64,000 nucleotides of DNA, from positions 56,603,525 to 56,667,524 of the forward strand of contig CM037788.1 of NCBI GenBank assembly GCA_021229015.1, written 5' to 3'. The translations under genes and the position numbers were made by a program. This stretch comes from Solen grandis (taxonomy: Eukaryota; Mollusca; Bivalvia; Adapedonta; Solenidae). Positions 23,343-34,808 of the stretch are shown here, in pieces. The notes under the pieces were generated by a model, which had not been told where the DNA came from, did no database searches, and saw nothing but the letters and a program-made list of their open reading frames with translations. Numbering within the stretch: position 1 is the stretch's first letter; each line of letters starts with the position of its first letter.

Positions 23343-24532
23343 CCACAAAGCTACATTCAGATGTCTGGTGCTGCATTCCTTAGTTTTTGACTGATTTGCA
23401 TGAAAATTTCACCGAATGTTCAGCATATTGTATATTGTCGCATTGTCTTAATCAATTCTGTTTTCGCAAAGGTCAATGCAATATTTTATGTCATTTATTT
23501 CTTTGGCCTTAAATATCTCAAAATCTAAAACTATTTGATATGGTTACAGAGCAGAATACACTATCGTTTGTTCAGAACAAACGAAAATCTTGTTTCTTAA
23601 AGCATTCGTTACATGTATGTTGTAAATATTTTGTTGCCATGTTCAAAGTGTATCTATTTAAAATTTACATTTGTGGAGGAAATAAAGGTGTATTCATTGT
23701 ATACATTTGGGTCACAAAATATCCGTCGTCCATAATGCATTTGAAGACGCAGCCTGGAGACCGGGGAATTAAATTTGATCGAGATTTACCAAATTCATTT
23801 ATAAATTGGTATGATAAATGTCACCCATTGTGGAAGAATATTTTTCGTGATCCGTGATTTATAGTGTACGGGAAGATCTGTCGCGGGTATTAGTTATGTA
23901 CTGTTACGTAATATTGAAGTTTACATCACAAGCAGGCGTTTCATGGACCCTGATCAAAATCATGCTCACATGCAAGCTTCCAGTCGATCATGATCTGGGT
24001 CAGTAAAATTGTGCAATCATCTTGAAGAGCAGTCTATAAATAGACCAACGTGTTGACACATTGCGAGGTATTTTTTACCCTAGGTATTGGACGAGGTGTT
24101 CCGATTGTGTAATGGAGATCACACTCGGACTCTGGACAGTTCTTTTCTAAATCAATAATATGAATTTATTACAATATTTTCTACAGATGTCACTTTTTTT
24201 CTAATCATTATAATTTGGATTTATGTAAATGCATTTAAATACTTAGAAAGTGTATGTGCCACAAAGTTCTATAAATCTATATGCCGTGTAAATAAATCAT
24301 TTGTGCCCATGAAAACTATAAACAAAATGTGTGTGTGTGTGTGTGTAAATTGTGGAGATAGTTCTAGATCGGAACCAGTCATAATAAGGAAATGGTTGTT
24401 AAATTTATAACAGCCTTAATTAAGGAGTATGTTAAAAAAAAGGTTTGAGTAAACTTTGCGCGTGTGTTGTATTTATCCGATAATCGTGTATTCAGATCTA
24501 ATGCCCCCATAACAGTTTCTTGTGACTTTGTT
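22323..24532. other. Noncoding stretch with diverged internal repeats
   Basis: A (TG)n run lies at about 23313-23340 and another at 24328-24346. Segments around 22840-22900 and 23535-23580 share a TTTGATATGGTT...CAGAGCAGAA...CTATCGTTTGTTCAGA pattern, so this is probably old repeat. Open frames at 22720-23148 (142 residues) and 23540-23857 (105 residues) overlap these segments and have no recognisable domain; I do not call them. Confidence 0.4.
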
Positions 24533-24657
24533 GTGTCACCTCTGCTTACAGCAGGTGACACATAGGGATCCCTTTTCCGTCGTCTGTCCGTCTGAGACGG
24601 GTCTTTTTCCGCAACGGCCTTCAGCAAGTGGCACACGTGTTCCAGAGAACAGTCTTG
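24533..24657 (+). mobile_element. Helentron-like short element, family C, copy 1
   Basis: The 5' hairpin GTGTCACCTCTGCTTACAGC continues AGGTGACAC. A short CGTCGTCTGTCCGTC run follows. Near the 3' end are GTGGCACACGTG and TGTTC-CAGA-GAACA (stem of five), then GTCTTG followed by TTT. It is only 125 bp. A second copy is at 36311-36447. Confidence 0.6.
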
Positions 24658-25799
24658 TTTACACATCTATTTGTTTATAAGGTGCTTAATGAGGGTCCGT
24701 CTACAGTATTAACTGTTTTATGGTTCGGACCCCAGAGTGTGACCCAAACTCCTTAAAGATGAATTTGTATGCTGAAATAGGTCAAATTTTGAAAAGCCTC
24801 ACAGGTGTGAGGTAAGTACTTAATAGAATCAAGAATTTTCGAGCCAAAGTGGGAATGACAAACTTGGCTAATTCAGCCTAGATGTTGTCATCCCCTGTGA
24901 CAAAGGTGAAGGGAGGAGGTGGTCCTGAAAAGGACCGTTTGGGTCAGCTGCCAGAGGCAGACTGGTTTACACATCTACTCGCTCCGTAGGGTTTTATGTA
25001 AACCCCACATGCTGCAGGCCAATGGCACGTGATAAGCACTACCTACACAAATTTGCAACAGACAAAAATACCACGTAGGTAAGCAGCTGATACTAGCACA
25101 CATGCATATTGAGAGACCAAAATTACTCATTTTGTTGCAGTATTATAACTTTTGTAGAATATAAACATTTTAAACTACTTCTTAAAAGTTTCGAAATTCC
25201 CTCTTTGAACTTTTTCAAAAACTTAATATTTATCTTTGGAGATGAGAAGGGAAGATTCATCTGGAGTGCAAAATGCTAGCTATTAGTGAGTTTGATCTAG
25301 CATTTTTTTTTATTTTTTTTTTAAATGTTGTATGTATAGAACTTGCTGATTATCAACCCTGTTATAGTGCAGAATGTGAATGTAATTTTATTGAGTTGTA
25401 TCATATGTAATAATTTAAAAAATGATAATAAAATAAAATGTCTTGATGATAACAATGTACTCATTGTTACATTTTCTTTTCATTTCAGCTAGTATTTATT
25501 GCAGAGTAAACAATAAATGGATCACACTACACATTTTGACCAAGGGGATTTTGATTGTCCCCCAATTAACCCTTATTACTGAGAGATTTGTGCAAGTCAT
25601 CCAGAAGATCAGTCAGTAGAGAATGTAACCCACCCTGAAAGCTTAAAACCTATAACATTATGAGCACAATGGCTAAACAGAATTCTGACTGACAGAAATG
25701 AAAGTTCTATGTAAGGGAGAAAAAAGTTAACCATTATTTATTTTATATTGATTACGAAACAAGTTCTCACAACTTATATCAGTCATTGAGATGGCTTTG
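24658..25799. other. Noncoding stretch
   Basis: No gene, RNA or clear transposon end seen. A T-rich run lies near 25303-25322. Confidence 0.4.
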
Positions 25800-25958
25800 A
25801 TGGTGGCGTATGTGGTCATAATTGTGAGGAAAATTCACGTGCCTGGACGAGCGACCACTGTATATTTAGTGTACCCTCTGACGTACCTGACCAGGAATCG
25901 AACCAGGAACGCATTGGTGAGAAGTGAAGCGCGTTACCACTACGCTATCCAGGCACCC
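25800..25958 (-). mobile_element. tRNA-derived SINE, family C
   Basis: On the minus strand it begins TGCCTGGATAGCGTAGTGG, then TAACGCGC (box A-like), and has GGTTCGATTCCTGG (box B). The body ends near a GTGGTC[AG] segment. The head is tRNA-like, but the long non-tRNA body argues for a SINE over a tRNA gene. Confidence 0.65.
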
Positions 25959-26098
25959 ATGGGCGAAACATAGAAAAGACCCATAGGGCAGAGATGTGTC
26001 TTTCTAGGAAATGTTGGATGGATTGAGGCATTTCTTAGACATTGAAATCACACAATAAGCATGAGGAATGCTTTGCCTTGTTGAAGTATTAGGCAGAG

Positions 26099-26143
26099 CA
26101 GGGTCTCTCGGTCTATATACTATCTGTATATATGGAGACCCTG
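26099..26143. mobile_element. 45-bp hAT-type mini-element with target duplication
   Basis: CAGGGTCTC at 26099-26107 is the reverse complement of GAGACCCTG at 26135-26143. The inside also pairs (TATATAC/GTATATA). The element is flanked on both sides by GGCAGAG (26092-26098 and 26144-26150), which reads as a 7-bp target duplication. CAGGG ends fit hAT elements, whose duplications are normally 8 bp. Confidence 0.55.
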
Positions 26144-26278
26144 GGCAGAGATAAATGTTGGACTGAATACTTCTTTAATGATGGAGGATAGATATTTGAT
26201 ATTAATTTAACCTTTTGTTGACCTTTTTTGTTTCATACTGCATTTAATGCAGAATAAATAGTCAAAAGAATGAACATT

Positions 26279-26588
26279 CCCAGTGGCAGAGTGGTTAGAG
26301 CATCTGCCTTGGGAGTGGGAGCTAGGTTGTTGGTTTGATTCCTGGCTGCGACATACCAAAGTCATAAAAATTGGCACTGGTATAGCTCTCTTCCTTGGCG
26401 TTCAGCATATAAGGATAGTTCCAGAACTGGTTAACCTTGTGTCAGGGTAATGTGACTGAGTGTGGTAACATTCTTAATGTCTACAGTGTAATACTGCAGT
26501 GTAGCAGCACTTTATCAGTTTCAAGTAGACATAGTCTCAAAATGACTAAAATACTGTTGGTTGGATGTTAAATCCAACAAACAAACAG
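26279..26588 (+). mobile_element. tRNA-derived SINE, family B, full-length
   Basis: Box A GGCAGAGTGGTTAGAGCATC and box B TTGGTTTGATTCCTGG. The body includes GCTGCGACATACCAAAGTC, CAGCATATAAGGATAGTTCC and CTACAGTGTAATACTGCAG. The tail is CCAACAAACAAACAG. Confidence 0.85.
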
Positions 26589-27404
26589 TTAAAAGAATGG
26601 GATCCATCTGTGTTGCAGCAAACAACAGAATATCTGAATTTACTGAATCATTATAGTATGTATACATGACTTCAGATCCAAAGGTAGTGAATTTGAACTT
26701 TTTGTGTGTGTGTGGGGGGGGGGGGCATACACAATTCAAATGAATGTTAATGAAAACATAATATTTACAGAAAACTTAGTTCTGTTAATATTATCATGAT
26801 TTTCATTTGGTATTTGTTTGATGTTTTCTTATGGAAAATACTTTCCTTTTTTAAAGTTACTAAATTGGGACATACAATCATGTATGTGCATGTATTTTAA
26901 GATACTGCTATTGTAACTAGAACTGTATTGATTTATTTATTTAGTTAAACTCATTGGTTATGTGAAATCTCCTAAGTTCAATATTAAGTTATTTTAACTT
27001 TATATCAAGAGATCCTGAATTTACACATCTACTAAGTCACTTGATTCATGCATGCAGTCATTGAATGATGTTATCTTAGATATTCTGTCAGTCACATTTA
27101 TTTTCAAGAAACCATCATATCAACATAAAACTTTGCAACACTACAGATTCAAACTCCTGATCTTACCACTAGTCTCACCATACATGGTAATGACCTGAAC
27201 AACAAGTATTAAATCAGATTAGTTTATTAAAGGAGGTTGATCAGGTTTTATGTTTGCTACTCCTCAGTGAGTTCAGGTATTTACCAATTAATGCAATTCA
27301 TATGGCATTTCTGCTTCACTGAAGTTAAATAATTAATTAAAATAGGGTGACTTATAGTCAAACATAGACAATACTCTCTTTAGTTGAATAAATTCGGTTT
27401 CCCT
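26589..27404. other. Noncoding stretch
   Basis: A G-homopolymer lies at about 26715-26726. Otherwise AT-rich DNA with no gene or transposon end that I can define. Confidence 0.4.
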
Positions 27405-27815
27405 CTCTGTCATGAGTAAACCCCCCCCCCCCCCCACATTCTCTCTCTCTTGAGTAATGGAAATAATCTATCTTTTAATGAATAAATTCTCTTTCTCTCT
27501 CTGTCACAGGTAAAACTCTCCCCCCCCCCCTTCTCTCTCAGTCATGAGTAAACTCTCCCCCCCCCCTTCTCTCTCTGTCATGAGCTATAAACTCTCTCTC
27601 CCCTTCTCTCTGTCATGAGTAAACTCTCTCCCCCCTTTCTCTGTCTTGAGTAAACTTCCCCACCCTTCTCTCTCTCTCTCTCTCTCTGTCATGAGTAAAC
27701 TCTCTCCCCCCTTCTCTCTCTCTCTCTGTCATGAGTAAACTCCCCCCCCCCCTTTCTCTCTCTCTGTCTTATAATGAGTAAATTCTCCCTCTCTCTCTCT
27801 CTTACGATGAGTACT
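27405..27815. repeat. Polypyrimidine minisatellite, 30-45 bp unit, about 10 copies
   Basis: Units of the form CTCTCTGTCATGAGTAAACT followed by a C or TC run repeat about ten times with variable C-run (up to 15) and CT-run length. The plus strand is almost all C and T except for GTCATGAGTAAA. Such tracts can form triplex (H-DNA) structures, and variable C-runs are also a place where assemblies err. Confidence 0.9.
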
Positions 27816-28218
27816 GACATGATGTCATATTGAGAGAAAACAATTTTTCTCTTCCATAATGAGTTCATAACACATTGTACTGATTAATAAAATGATAATT
27901 ATTTGGAAGTAATTTCATTGAAATAACAGCTTCAAAATCAATGTATAAATATTTGAGTAAAATTGGGGAATTATCATCAACACTGGAACATAGAATAATT
28001 AAATGCTGAAATGGTTTGGTATATTTATGGAGTTTTCTTTCTATTCTTTTGTTTCAGTTCTTAAAGAATATGCACATTGTACTTAAAATATGAAAACTGT
28101 TACTATAAAAAGTTGTAATGAGTTCACAGAATTAAGATTTGCAATGACTTTGGTCATTTTGCTGACAGTTCTAATCAGTGTTAGGACTTGAAGGTTTTTA
28201 AAAAATATTTCGCTTGTT
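27816..28218. other. Noncoding stretch
   Basis: AT-rich; nothing recognised. Confidence 0.4.
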
Positions 28219-28356
28219 ACAAGGTCAGAAAAATGTGCAGCCTGATTTTGAGCAATAAGTTTGCTACATGTGTTTGAGTTTGTGTCTCAACAACAAGACC
28301 TCAGACCTTTTACATAAAGGGCAAATGCTCAGTACCAACTGAGCTACAGCTACACC
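28219..28356 (-). mobile_element. tRNA-like SINE related to the 14896-15725 array
   Basis: Shares AAAATGTGCAGCCTGA with the tandem array. On the minus strand it begins with TGTAGCTCAGTTGGTACTGA, a tRNA-like head. Box B is poorly kept. Confidence 0.55.
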
Positions 28357-29899
28357 AATCATTTCAGAATGAAAAATAAAAAATTAGAAGCAGCCCAGCC
28401 TTCAGTTCTTTCTTGCTTTAATAGTGAAACAAATAAACAAATTTGATCTTATTAAAATAGATGATGAACAATCTCAGACTTATCTCCCCCTTCTCAGGGC
28501 TGTGGTCTCAATCTGAGAAATAGAGTAAGAACCCAAAGCCTTAATACATTGAGGCATTTACTTATGGAGTTCTCTGTCCCCCTGTCAATATGCCATTGCT
28601 AGTTAGATTCAAAATTTGCACAATGCACAAAATTGTCCATCCAGAGTCATTTCAATGTCACCTGTGATCTAATTGTTTGTCTATTTGTTTACTTGGATTT
28701 ACACTGACATTATGTTGGTAATCTTGGGTCTTTGTTTACATTAGGCAGGTATATAGTTCTGCATCACAGCTGTGATATCACACAAGACATGTGGTATAAT
28801 AAAACCTCAGTTATTGATCATTATATTACCCTAACAGTGGGTCTACCAGTTTTAAACAAAACCAAAGAACATTATTGTTAATTAATAAGTTAATAATCTT
28901 TTATAACCATGGATTGGCTGGAACAGCTCCAACCACTCAGCCAAAGGAACTGGTTTCAATTAATTCAGCTGATTATGTAAACATTTCAATAAATTATGTC
29001 TTAACATACTGTCAAACCTGTCTTAAGTGGTCATTCAAGAGAATAAAAGAAAGAGACTACTTATCAGAGGTGGTCGCGTAAATGAAGGTTAAACAAAACA
29101 AAATGCTAGTTTTTTTTTAATACAGGTGGTCGCTAAAATGATTCAACTGTGTAATTATATGATTTATAAGGATCAGTTTCAGTTATTATGAATCTAAATT
29201 TTACCAGGATGATTTCCCTAAAACTTGAAAAATGTGTTCTTAAATAAGGGTTTGGATTTTTAAGAAGGATTTTTAAGAAAAAATGAAAATTCCTTCCAAA
29301 TTTTAAAAAAAACATGAAGGTTGGTTACACATAATAAGAAACAGAATATTATAATTATAATTATGATGTATGCCCAGTTTGGTTAGGATAACTACCTTTA
29401 TAATACATCAGTTGAATAAATAAAAAATATATATGCATAACAGCCAATGGCTTTACTGTTTGTGTTTGAATTGAATATATACTTATAATATTTTGTTGGG
29501 GTGCATATGTTCAATTTGATCAGGTTGAATTAAGTTCAAGTAGGTTGAATTAAGTTCAAGTTTAATGGATGAAACAAATGATGGAAGATCGCTCTAAAGC
29601 TCATTGAATAAATTTCTGGCACTGAGAGTGTACCAGAGGCTCTTAGTTTGAGTCCAAGTAAGCCATGATTTTTTTTTAGAGTTTCCATTGATGTTATGTT
29701 TTTCAACAAAAATGACAACATGCATAATTATCTGTGCCTGAGTGCAAGTGAATTGTTAAAGCTGCAAGAAATTTTCTACAATCATTATGAAATGTAACAG
29801 CTTAACTTGTAGCCTTAAAGTTGAAATGTTTAAGTGGTTATGTAGATGCACTGGTAGAGAACTACCATGTAAGTGATGGCTCTCGAGATAGAGTCCTGG
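28357..29899. other. Noncoding stretch
   Basis: Contains a perfect 20-bp tandem duplication of AGGTTGAATTAAGTTCAAGT at 29522-29561. No gene seen. Confidence 0.4.
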
Positions 29900-30051
29900 C
29901 CCCGTGTTCTCGAAAATACTTGAGTACATTAACTCTGGCTTTAATTTGAGTAACATACTTAAATCCCTATCGAAACTAATGGGTGTAGTTTGAGTATAAG
30001 TATGAAAATCATACAAGTTTAAGTACCATTTTAATGTTTGAGAACACAGGG
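29900..30051. mobile_element. 152-bp MITE with 5-bp target duplication
   Basis: Ends are CCCCGTGTTCTCGAAA (left) and the reverse complement of CCCTGTGTTCTCAAAC (right). CCTGG flanks the element on both sides (29895-29899 and 30052-30056). No coding capacity; superfamily not certain. Confidence 0.65.
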
Positions 30052-30056
30052 CCTGG

Positions 30057-30852
30057 TCTGTTTACACATTTTTCTAGATTGGTTACAATGTGGGGCTGTT
30101 ACATTTCCTATTTTTCAGTATATTACTGCTCTTTGGATTATAGTTTGTTCTTTTTCCTGTGAATTCAAGGATTACATGTTGTTCTAAATTGGTTGTGGAT
30201 TATGTAACAGTCTATAAGTATCTCTTATTAGAGATTTGTGTACATGGTCCAATTGCTCAATTCATAGAGCACTGGCCATTCATGTAAGCAAGGGTACAGG
30301 AAATCACTGGTTACACATTTATCTCACCTGATTACAAATTTTAAAACTTTTATTTTTGATTTTTATTGTTTGTGTAGGTAGGAAAATCTGTCCATTTAGG
30401 CCAGGCGGTAGAGTAGCATGGTGGCGTCAGTTGTGGGTTTGGGAGAAGTGTAGTGTGTATGAAAACGAATATCTGTCCTGTTAATGTTATATTTATTTTT
30501 GGAACTCCAGGACAGCAGGAGTCATTGGTTTGAGTCATGCACCAACAGTAGGCACACTTTGAATTTTCTGGTGCTTATTTTATTTTCATTATATTGCAGT
30601 CTTTTTTGGTAACCAAAGTCTGAGGAATTTGTATAAACAAATCGAAAGTTATATTAATTATTAAGTTGACTGGAGTTTACTGTTAGTATTCCAGTTATAT
30701 AGTGATCCATGTCCAGCTAATAAAATGGATGAGTACAAATCCCACAGTACAACAGCTGGATGGCTTACTTAGATGAAGAAAGTGACACTGCAAGGAATCG
30801 AACCCACAACATTAATTTTTAACAAACCGTTATAAATAGATTGATTTTTTAA
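30057..30852. other. Noncoding stretch
   Basis: A degenerate tRNA-like segment near 30245-30330 may be an old SINE head. No gene. Confidence 0.35.
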
Positions 30853-31074
30853 TTTACCATCAAGCTGCGACAGTATTTCAGTCATATAGCGAAGTCCAGC
30901 TAATTACAGGTGGAGGAAGACCCCGAATGCACTGAGGCATTCAGGTAGAACCACCAACCTACTGCAAGCCAGCTGGAAGGCTTCCTCACATGAAAATCCG
31001 AATGACCCAGCCGGGATTCGAACCCATGCAGTGAGGGGCAGAGTGAGTGTTAAAGTGTCTTGGCCGTGGAGGTC
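30853..31074 (-). mobile_element. tRNA-derived SINE, family A
   Basis: The minus-strand copy has the family body (CGACAGTATTTCAGTCATAT; CCAGCTAATTACAGGTGGAG) and the head GGGATTCGAACCCATGCAG near the right end. It is nearly full length. Confidence 0.85.
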
Positions 31075-31240
31075 CCATATTAAAAATATAATTCATTTAT
31101 GATCTACTTTTGCATCATATGAACAGAACAAAACTTAAATGGTAATTTTTCATTTAAATAATATATATATATAAAAATTACAATTATTGTTATTGTAATG
31201 GCCAATATGTTTTACCCTAAACATTGAGGAATAAGTGTAA

Positions 31241-31316
31241 GTCACCTGTCCAGCTCAGTAGAGCATTTGTCCTGAAAGCGAATGGCCCCGGGTTGCGTCC
31301 TGGTCAGGCTGGACAC
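31241..31316 (+). mobile_element. tRNA-like SINE head
   Basis: CCAGCTCAGTAGAGCATTTG (box A) and CCCGGGTTGCGTCCTGG (altered box B: GCG in place of CGA). The acceptor ends CCTGTCC and GGCTGGAC pair only in part. Probably a SINE head or tRNA pseudogene. Confidence 0.45.
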
Positions 31317-31351
31317 ATATATTTCTAACCCTGATGTCATTATTGTTATTA

Positions 31352-31429
31352 TATATATATAATACACTCACCACACACCCAGACCTAATGTATATATATA
31401 ATACACTCACCACACACCCAGACCTAATG
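31352..31429. repeat. Perfect 39-bp tandem duplication
   Basis: The unit TATATATATAATACACTCAC continues to CCAGACCTAATG. The two copies, 31352-31390 and 31391-31429, are identical. Confidence 0.85.
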
Positions 31430-32576
31430 TTATTTTTTCATAAACATTTAATCTTAAGCATTTTGTATCAAAACTTATTTTTTATTCTAGAAATTAACGT
31501 ACTGTAGACTACCGTCTGATAAAAAATGTAGAACTTTGATTAACTAAAATTATTTATACAGCTACAAAGATGCAACAATAACAATTTCAGTATCTGGTTC
31601 AGGATATGGTTCGTAGATCACCATATTATACAACGGATGTACGTTAATGCATTTTGTAAACAAACGTGAGATTTTAGACACTAGTTTTTTCCTTTAACTA
31701 CAAATAAATCAAACAATTTCAAAATAAAACCCATCTTATGTTTGATTTTATTCGACTGGATATGAACGTTCGGCTTTTTTCCGATAGAAACGAAGCGATC
31801 GTTATTTTCCGATAGGAAAACAAGACATAATTAGAATCGGGAAATAATGCTCTTTCATTATCAATAATAAAAATATATGTAAGAACTGTGGTTTTTAAAA
31901 AAGTTTATGGAAAAAACCGACGTTCCATAAATTCACCGACGCGGGTTCTTAGATTTTCTCTGATGTTTGACAGACTGTCCTACTCAACGGTTAGTAACTG
32001 GTTGATGAGAACAAGAAGTTGTAGATAATAAGAGGAAATAAGAAAAGAAATAACCCCACCCATTATAAAAAAAATATCTTTATACAGATCAGAGAAAATG
32101 CAAGAACTTTAGTAATAAAGTTTTGTGAGTGACATGTGGAAATCAGTTGTAAAGAAGAAAAATAGTAGGCGCTAGAGCAAAATTTGATTTGGATATAGGA
32201 AGTGCATGTTGCCTATATGTCTATAACAATCATGTTTCTGTAGCCACGTGATGAAATCGACGTCACTATCACAAATGATATAATAGTGTCTACGTATTGA
32301 AAGGCCATGCAGGGTTTCAAGAAATCTAACCTTTCCATGGAAATAGCAAGCGCATGTGCTGTCATTGAACTTAAAGATCCAAAACACGTGTATAGTATTA
32401 CGAATAATGCTGACTCTTGTGCATTGTAGACAGAAAAAAGATATGTCATCGTCAATTTGGCGTATATCAACATATTCCGAGCGTATGATGAGTGTATTCA
32501 TAACGTAAAATTCATACTCTCGCATGTGCTGAAAAAATGTTAACATGTTCAATATTATTTTTCGTCCTCTGCCAGT
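31430..32576. other. Noncoding stretch with the inverted copy of the 49-bp block
   Basis: Contains 31900-31948. Minus-strand frames at 32172-32552 and 32213-32473 overlap each other in different frames and have no recognisable domain. Confidence 0.4.
31900..31948 (-). repeat. 49-bp block, exact inverted match to 13769-13817
   Basis: Starts AAAGTTTATGGAAAA and ends CACCGACGCGGGTTC. Identical to the reverse complement of 13769-13817, with unrelated sequence immediately outside. Confidence 0.85.
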
Positions 32577-33060
32577 TTGGCCATATCACATGGTATATAT
32601 GACGTCATTTTAAGATATCGCGAAAAGCACATTTCTCATCGATTCAGGGGAAAAAACAAGCATTTTATTTCTTTATCAATTTCAATAGCATATAGCGCAT
32701 GCGAAGCTGAAATTTGTGCCCTACACATAGGTCCCAATGATTCTTTTGTCATATGTAAAGTTTTTCTTAACATTCTAGAAAACTTTCCGAGTTCGTGAGA
32801 CTTTGTTTGCTCATGCGTAAAGCACATCGCTAATGATGTTTTCCGGAATTACAGAAATACTGTACATGTGACAAAAGAATCATTATGGTTTTGGTGTAGT
32901 GCACAGTTTTCCGCTTTGCACGCGGTATATCTCATAAAGATTGGTGATTACTTGTAATACAGCAGTTTTACTTTTTGATTCGAGGCAAATTATGCTGCTT
33001 TTGATAGCTTAAAATGACGTCATATACCAGGTAGTATGGACATACACCGTTGTATGACAG
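32577..33060. repeat. Foldback element, about 230-bp diverged arms (family F)
   Basis: The left arm (TGACGTCATTTTAAG near 32600; AATGATTCTTTTGTCATATG near 32735) is matched in reverse complement by the right arm (GACAAAAGAATCATTATGG near 32871; CTTAAAATGACGTCATATAC near 33008). The right arm also matches the 3' parts of the dispersed repeats at 47832-48422 and 63092-63653 (GAGGCAAA...; CAGCTTA...; GTAGTATGG). Confidence 0.65.
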
Positions 33061-33207
33061 TGTAAATGAAACATATACGACTTATGCCTAACCTTCATTT
33101 GTACCACTAGCGTATATCTGCGTATGAGCAATTTTTCTCATACGTTCGTATACGCCAGTGCCATACGCTAGAGTGTGACAGCCCCATTACTAGATGTCGC
33201 ACCAGAA

Positions 33208-33331
33208 ATTTCAGTGGATTATCATTTTTAATTCATTGTGTGAGGAGGGGGGGGGGAATTATTATTTTTACGAGTGAAAATTTAAAAATTCCTCCTCGAG
33301 AGAAGAATTAAAGATGATATTTCACTGAAAC
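33208..33331. repeat. Palindromic MITE-like element, copy 1
   Basis: The arms begin TTTCAGTGGATTATCATTTT and end AAAGATGATATTTCACTGAAA, one being close to the reverse complement of the other. A G-run interrupts the centre. A second copy is at 34677-34808. Downstream both continue with a shared AATGCTTTT[TC]...TCATCAT segment. Confidence 0.65.
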
Positions 33332-33557
33332 CATTTTTTTTTCTTCTTATTGAATGCTTTTTTGTCACACATAACACATTGAAGATAAGCTCATCATAAA
33401 TTTTTCCCTGTGGGGAGCCCCCAATTCCCGATATCGCACTTTCGGTCTAAAAAAAACAACAAGAAATATTTTGCCGTGGTAACCAGCTTGATGATTAGTG
33501 TCTGAATGGTTTAACATGTCATAGATTTTGTTGTTGGTTTGACTTGATTTGACCTGA

Positions 33558-33672
33558 CTATTTGAGTTTACCGTCGCTTCGACAGTATTTGAGTCATATA
33601 GCGACGTCCAGCTAATTACAGGTGGAGGAAGACCCCGGGTAGAACCACCGACCTATGGCAAGCCAGCTGGAA
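33558..33672 (-). mobile_element. SINE family A, truncated
   Basis: Carries the family body (CGACAGTATTTGAGTCATAT; CGACGTCCAGCTAATTACAG; AAGCCAGCTGGAA) but lacks the tRNA-like head. A short piece between the GACCCC and GGGTAGAACC blocks is deleted. Confidence 0.75.
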
Positions 33673-34676
33673 TGTGTTGTTGATTTAATAGTTGTGTAAT
33701 TCCTTTGTCAGTGCAGCTCTTTGAAATACCACGGATCCAAATAATTTGTACAATCTTGGTAGACACTTACAGACTTAAAACATCTGCGCATTAGGCTTCG
33801 TTTCGCGGGCTACAAAACGAAACCGGATGTTACGTTTTTGTTGAATATAGGATCTGTCAGGGTCGAACAATCAATTCCGAAATCTATGTGTTTCCTATTT
33901 TTAGCATTCTACTCTTTCAGTTTACCTTAAAAAGGTGCAGTGTCGCAGGGGACGAAAATTTCAACTTTTAAAACAAACAGAGATCTAAAGAACTCGTTTC
34001 CGCAACTTCTTTCTTTTGACTAATTTTACAATGACCAATGGGAATTTAGCAAAGTATATAATAACCAATATTAAAGGCCTAATTTTATTCCGCTTCATTA
34101 CTGTGTGTTTCACAGGAAGTCGGGGTGAAAATAAACGGCCTAACGGCAGCAAAATAAAGGAACACAGAGGAATTGTGTAATCAAAATTTAATTTAAATAT
34201 TTGTTAAATAAATTTATTTCAAGGTAGAAATCAATGTAAAATACGACGGTGTTTTTAAAATTAACATTTTACAAAACAGTGAACATTATAAAAATGGTAA
34301 TATTCACTGTTTCAAGTAGTGAGTAATACCATTTTTAATTCACTGATATTTTCCCTATATTCCACCGAAAAGCATTAAAATAAGTACATATACACATTAA
34401 GTAGCTTTCCATTTAATAAAAAATGTGCTGCTGACTGTGTAAAAGCGTGCAACACAAGTGATTGTGCCAGACATACTATTCTCAATGCAGTGAATATGTC
34501 AGTGCCGCTAAGCTTTAATTTCACATGCTAACCTTAGCGTTTGATGTTTTTTCTTTACTCTGCCTCATCAGATACCCCCCTTTCTTGTCTTTTTTCTTTC
34601 CTGCTCAGCATTTCTTATCTATTTTTATTATGAAAAAACCTTCCATTTTCTCTTACAATATTAAACAGAGGATATT
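33673..34676. other. Noncoding stretch
   Basis: No gene. 34217-34385 is a diverged direct copy of 34950-35169. Confidence 0.4.
34217..34385. repeat. Direct repeat pair with 34950-35169
   Basis: Shared blocks in the same order: TTTCAAGGTAGAAATCAAT, a GACGGTGTTT/GACAGTGTTT block, TTTTAATTCACTGATATTT and a GCATTAAA end block. The repeats flank the palindrome at 34677-34808, so the two repeats plus the palindrome may form one larger unit. Confidence 0.55.
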
Positions 34677-34808
34677 GTTGGTTTCAGTGGAATATCATTT
34701 TTCATTCATCGCGTGAGGAGGAATATCAATATGTTCACGAGCCACAAGTGAAAATATTGATTTTCTTCCTCACGAGATGAACTAATGATATATTCCACTG
34801 AAAACAAC
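34677..34808. repeat. Palindromic MITE-like element, copy 2
   Basis: Arms of about 60 bp, roughly 80-85 percent complementary by eye: left GTTTCAGTGGAATATCA..., GTGAGGAGGAATATCAATAT; right ATTGATTTTCTTCCTCACGA, ATATTCCACTGAAAACAAC. It would form a long hairpin. Confidence 0.75.

Noticed and set aside
25885..25958. Minus-strand tRNA gene
   Set aside because: The tRNA-like segment lacks clean acceptor-stem pairing and joins a SINE-like body.
32172..32552. 126-residue minus-strand open frame
   Set aside because: No domain, overlapped by another frame on the same strand, and set in repeat-rich DNA beside the foldback.
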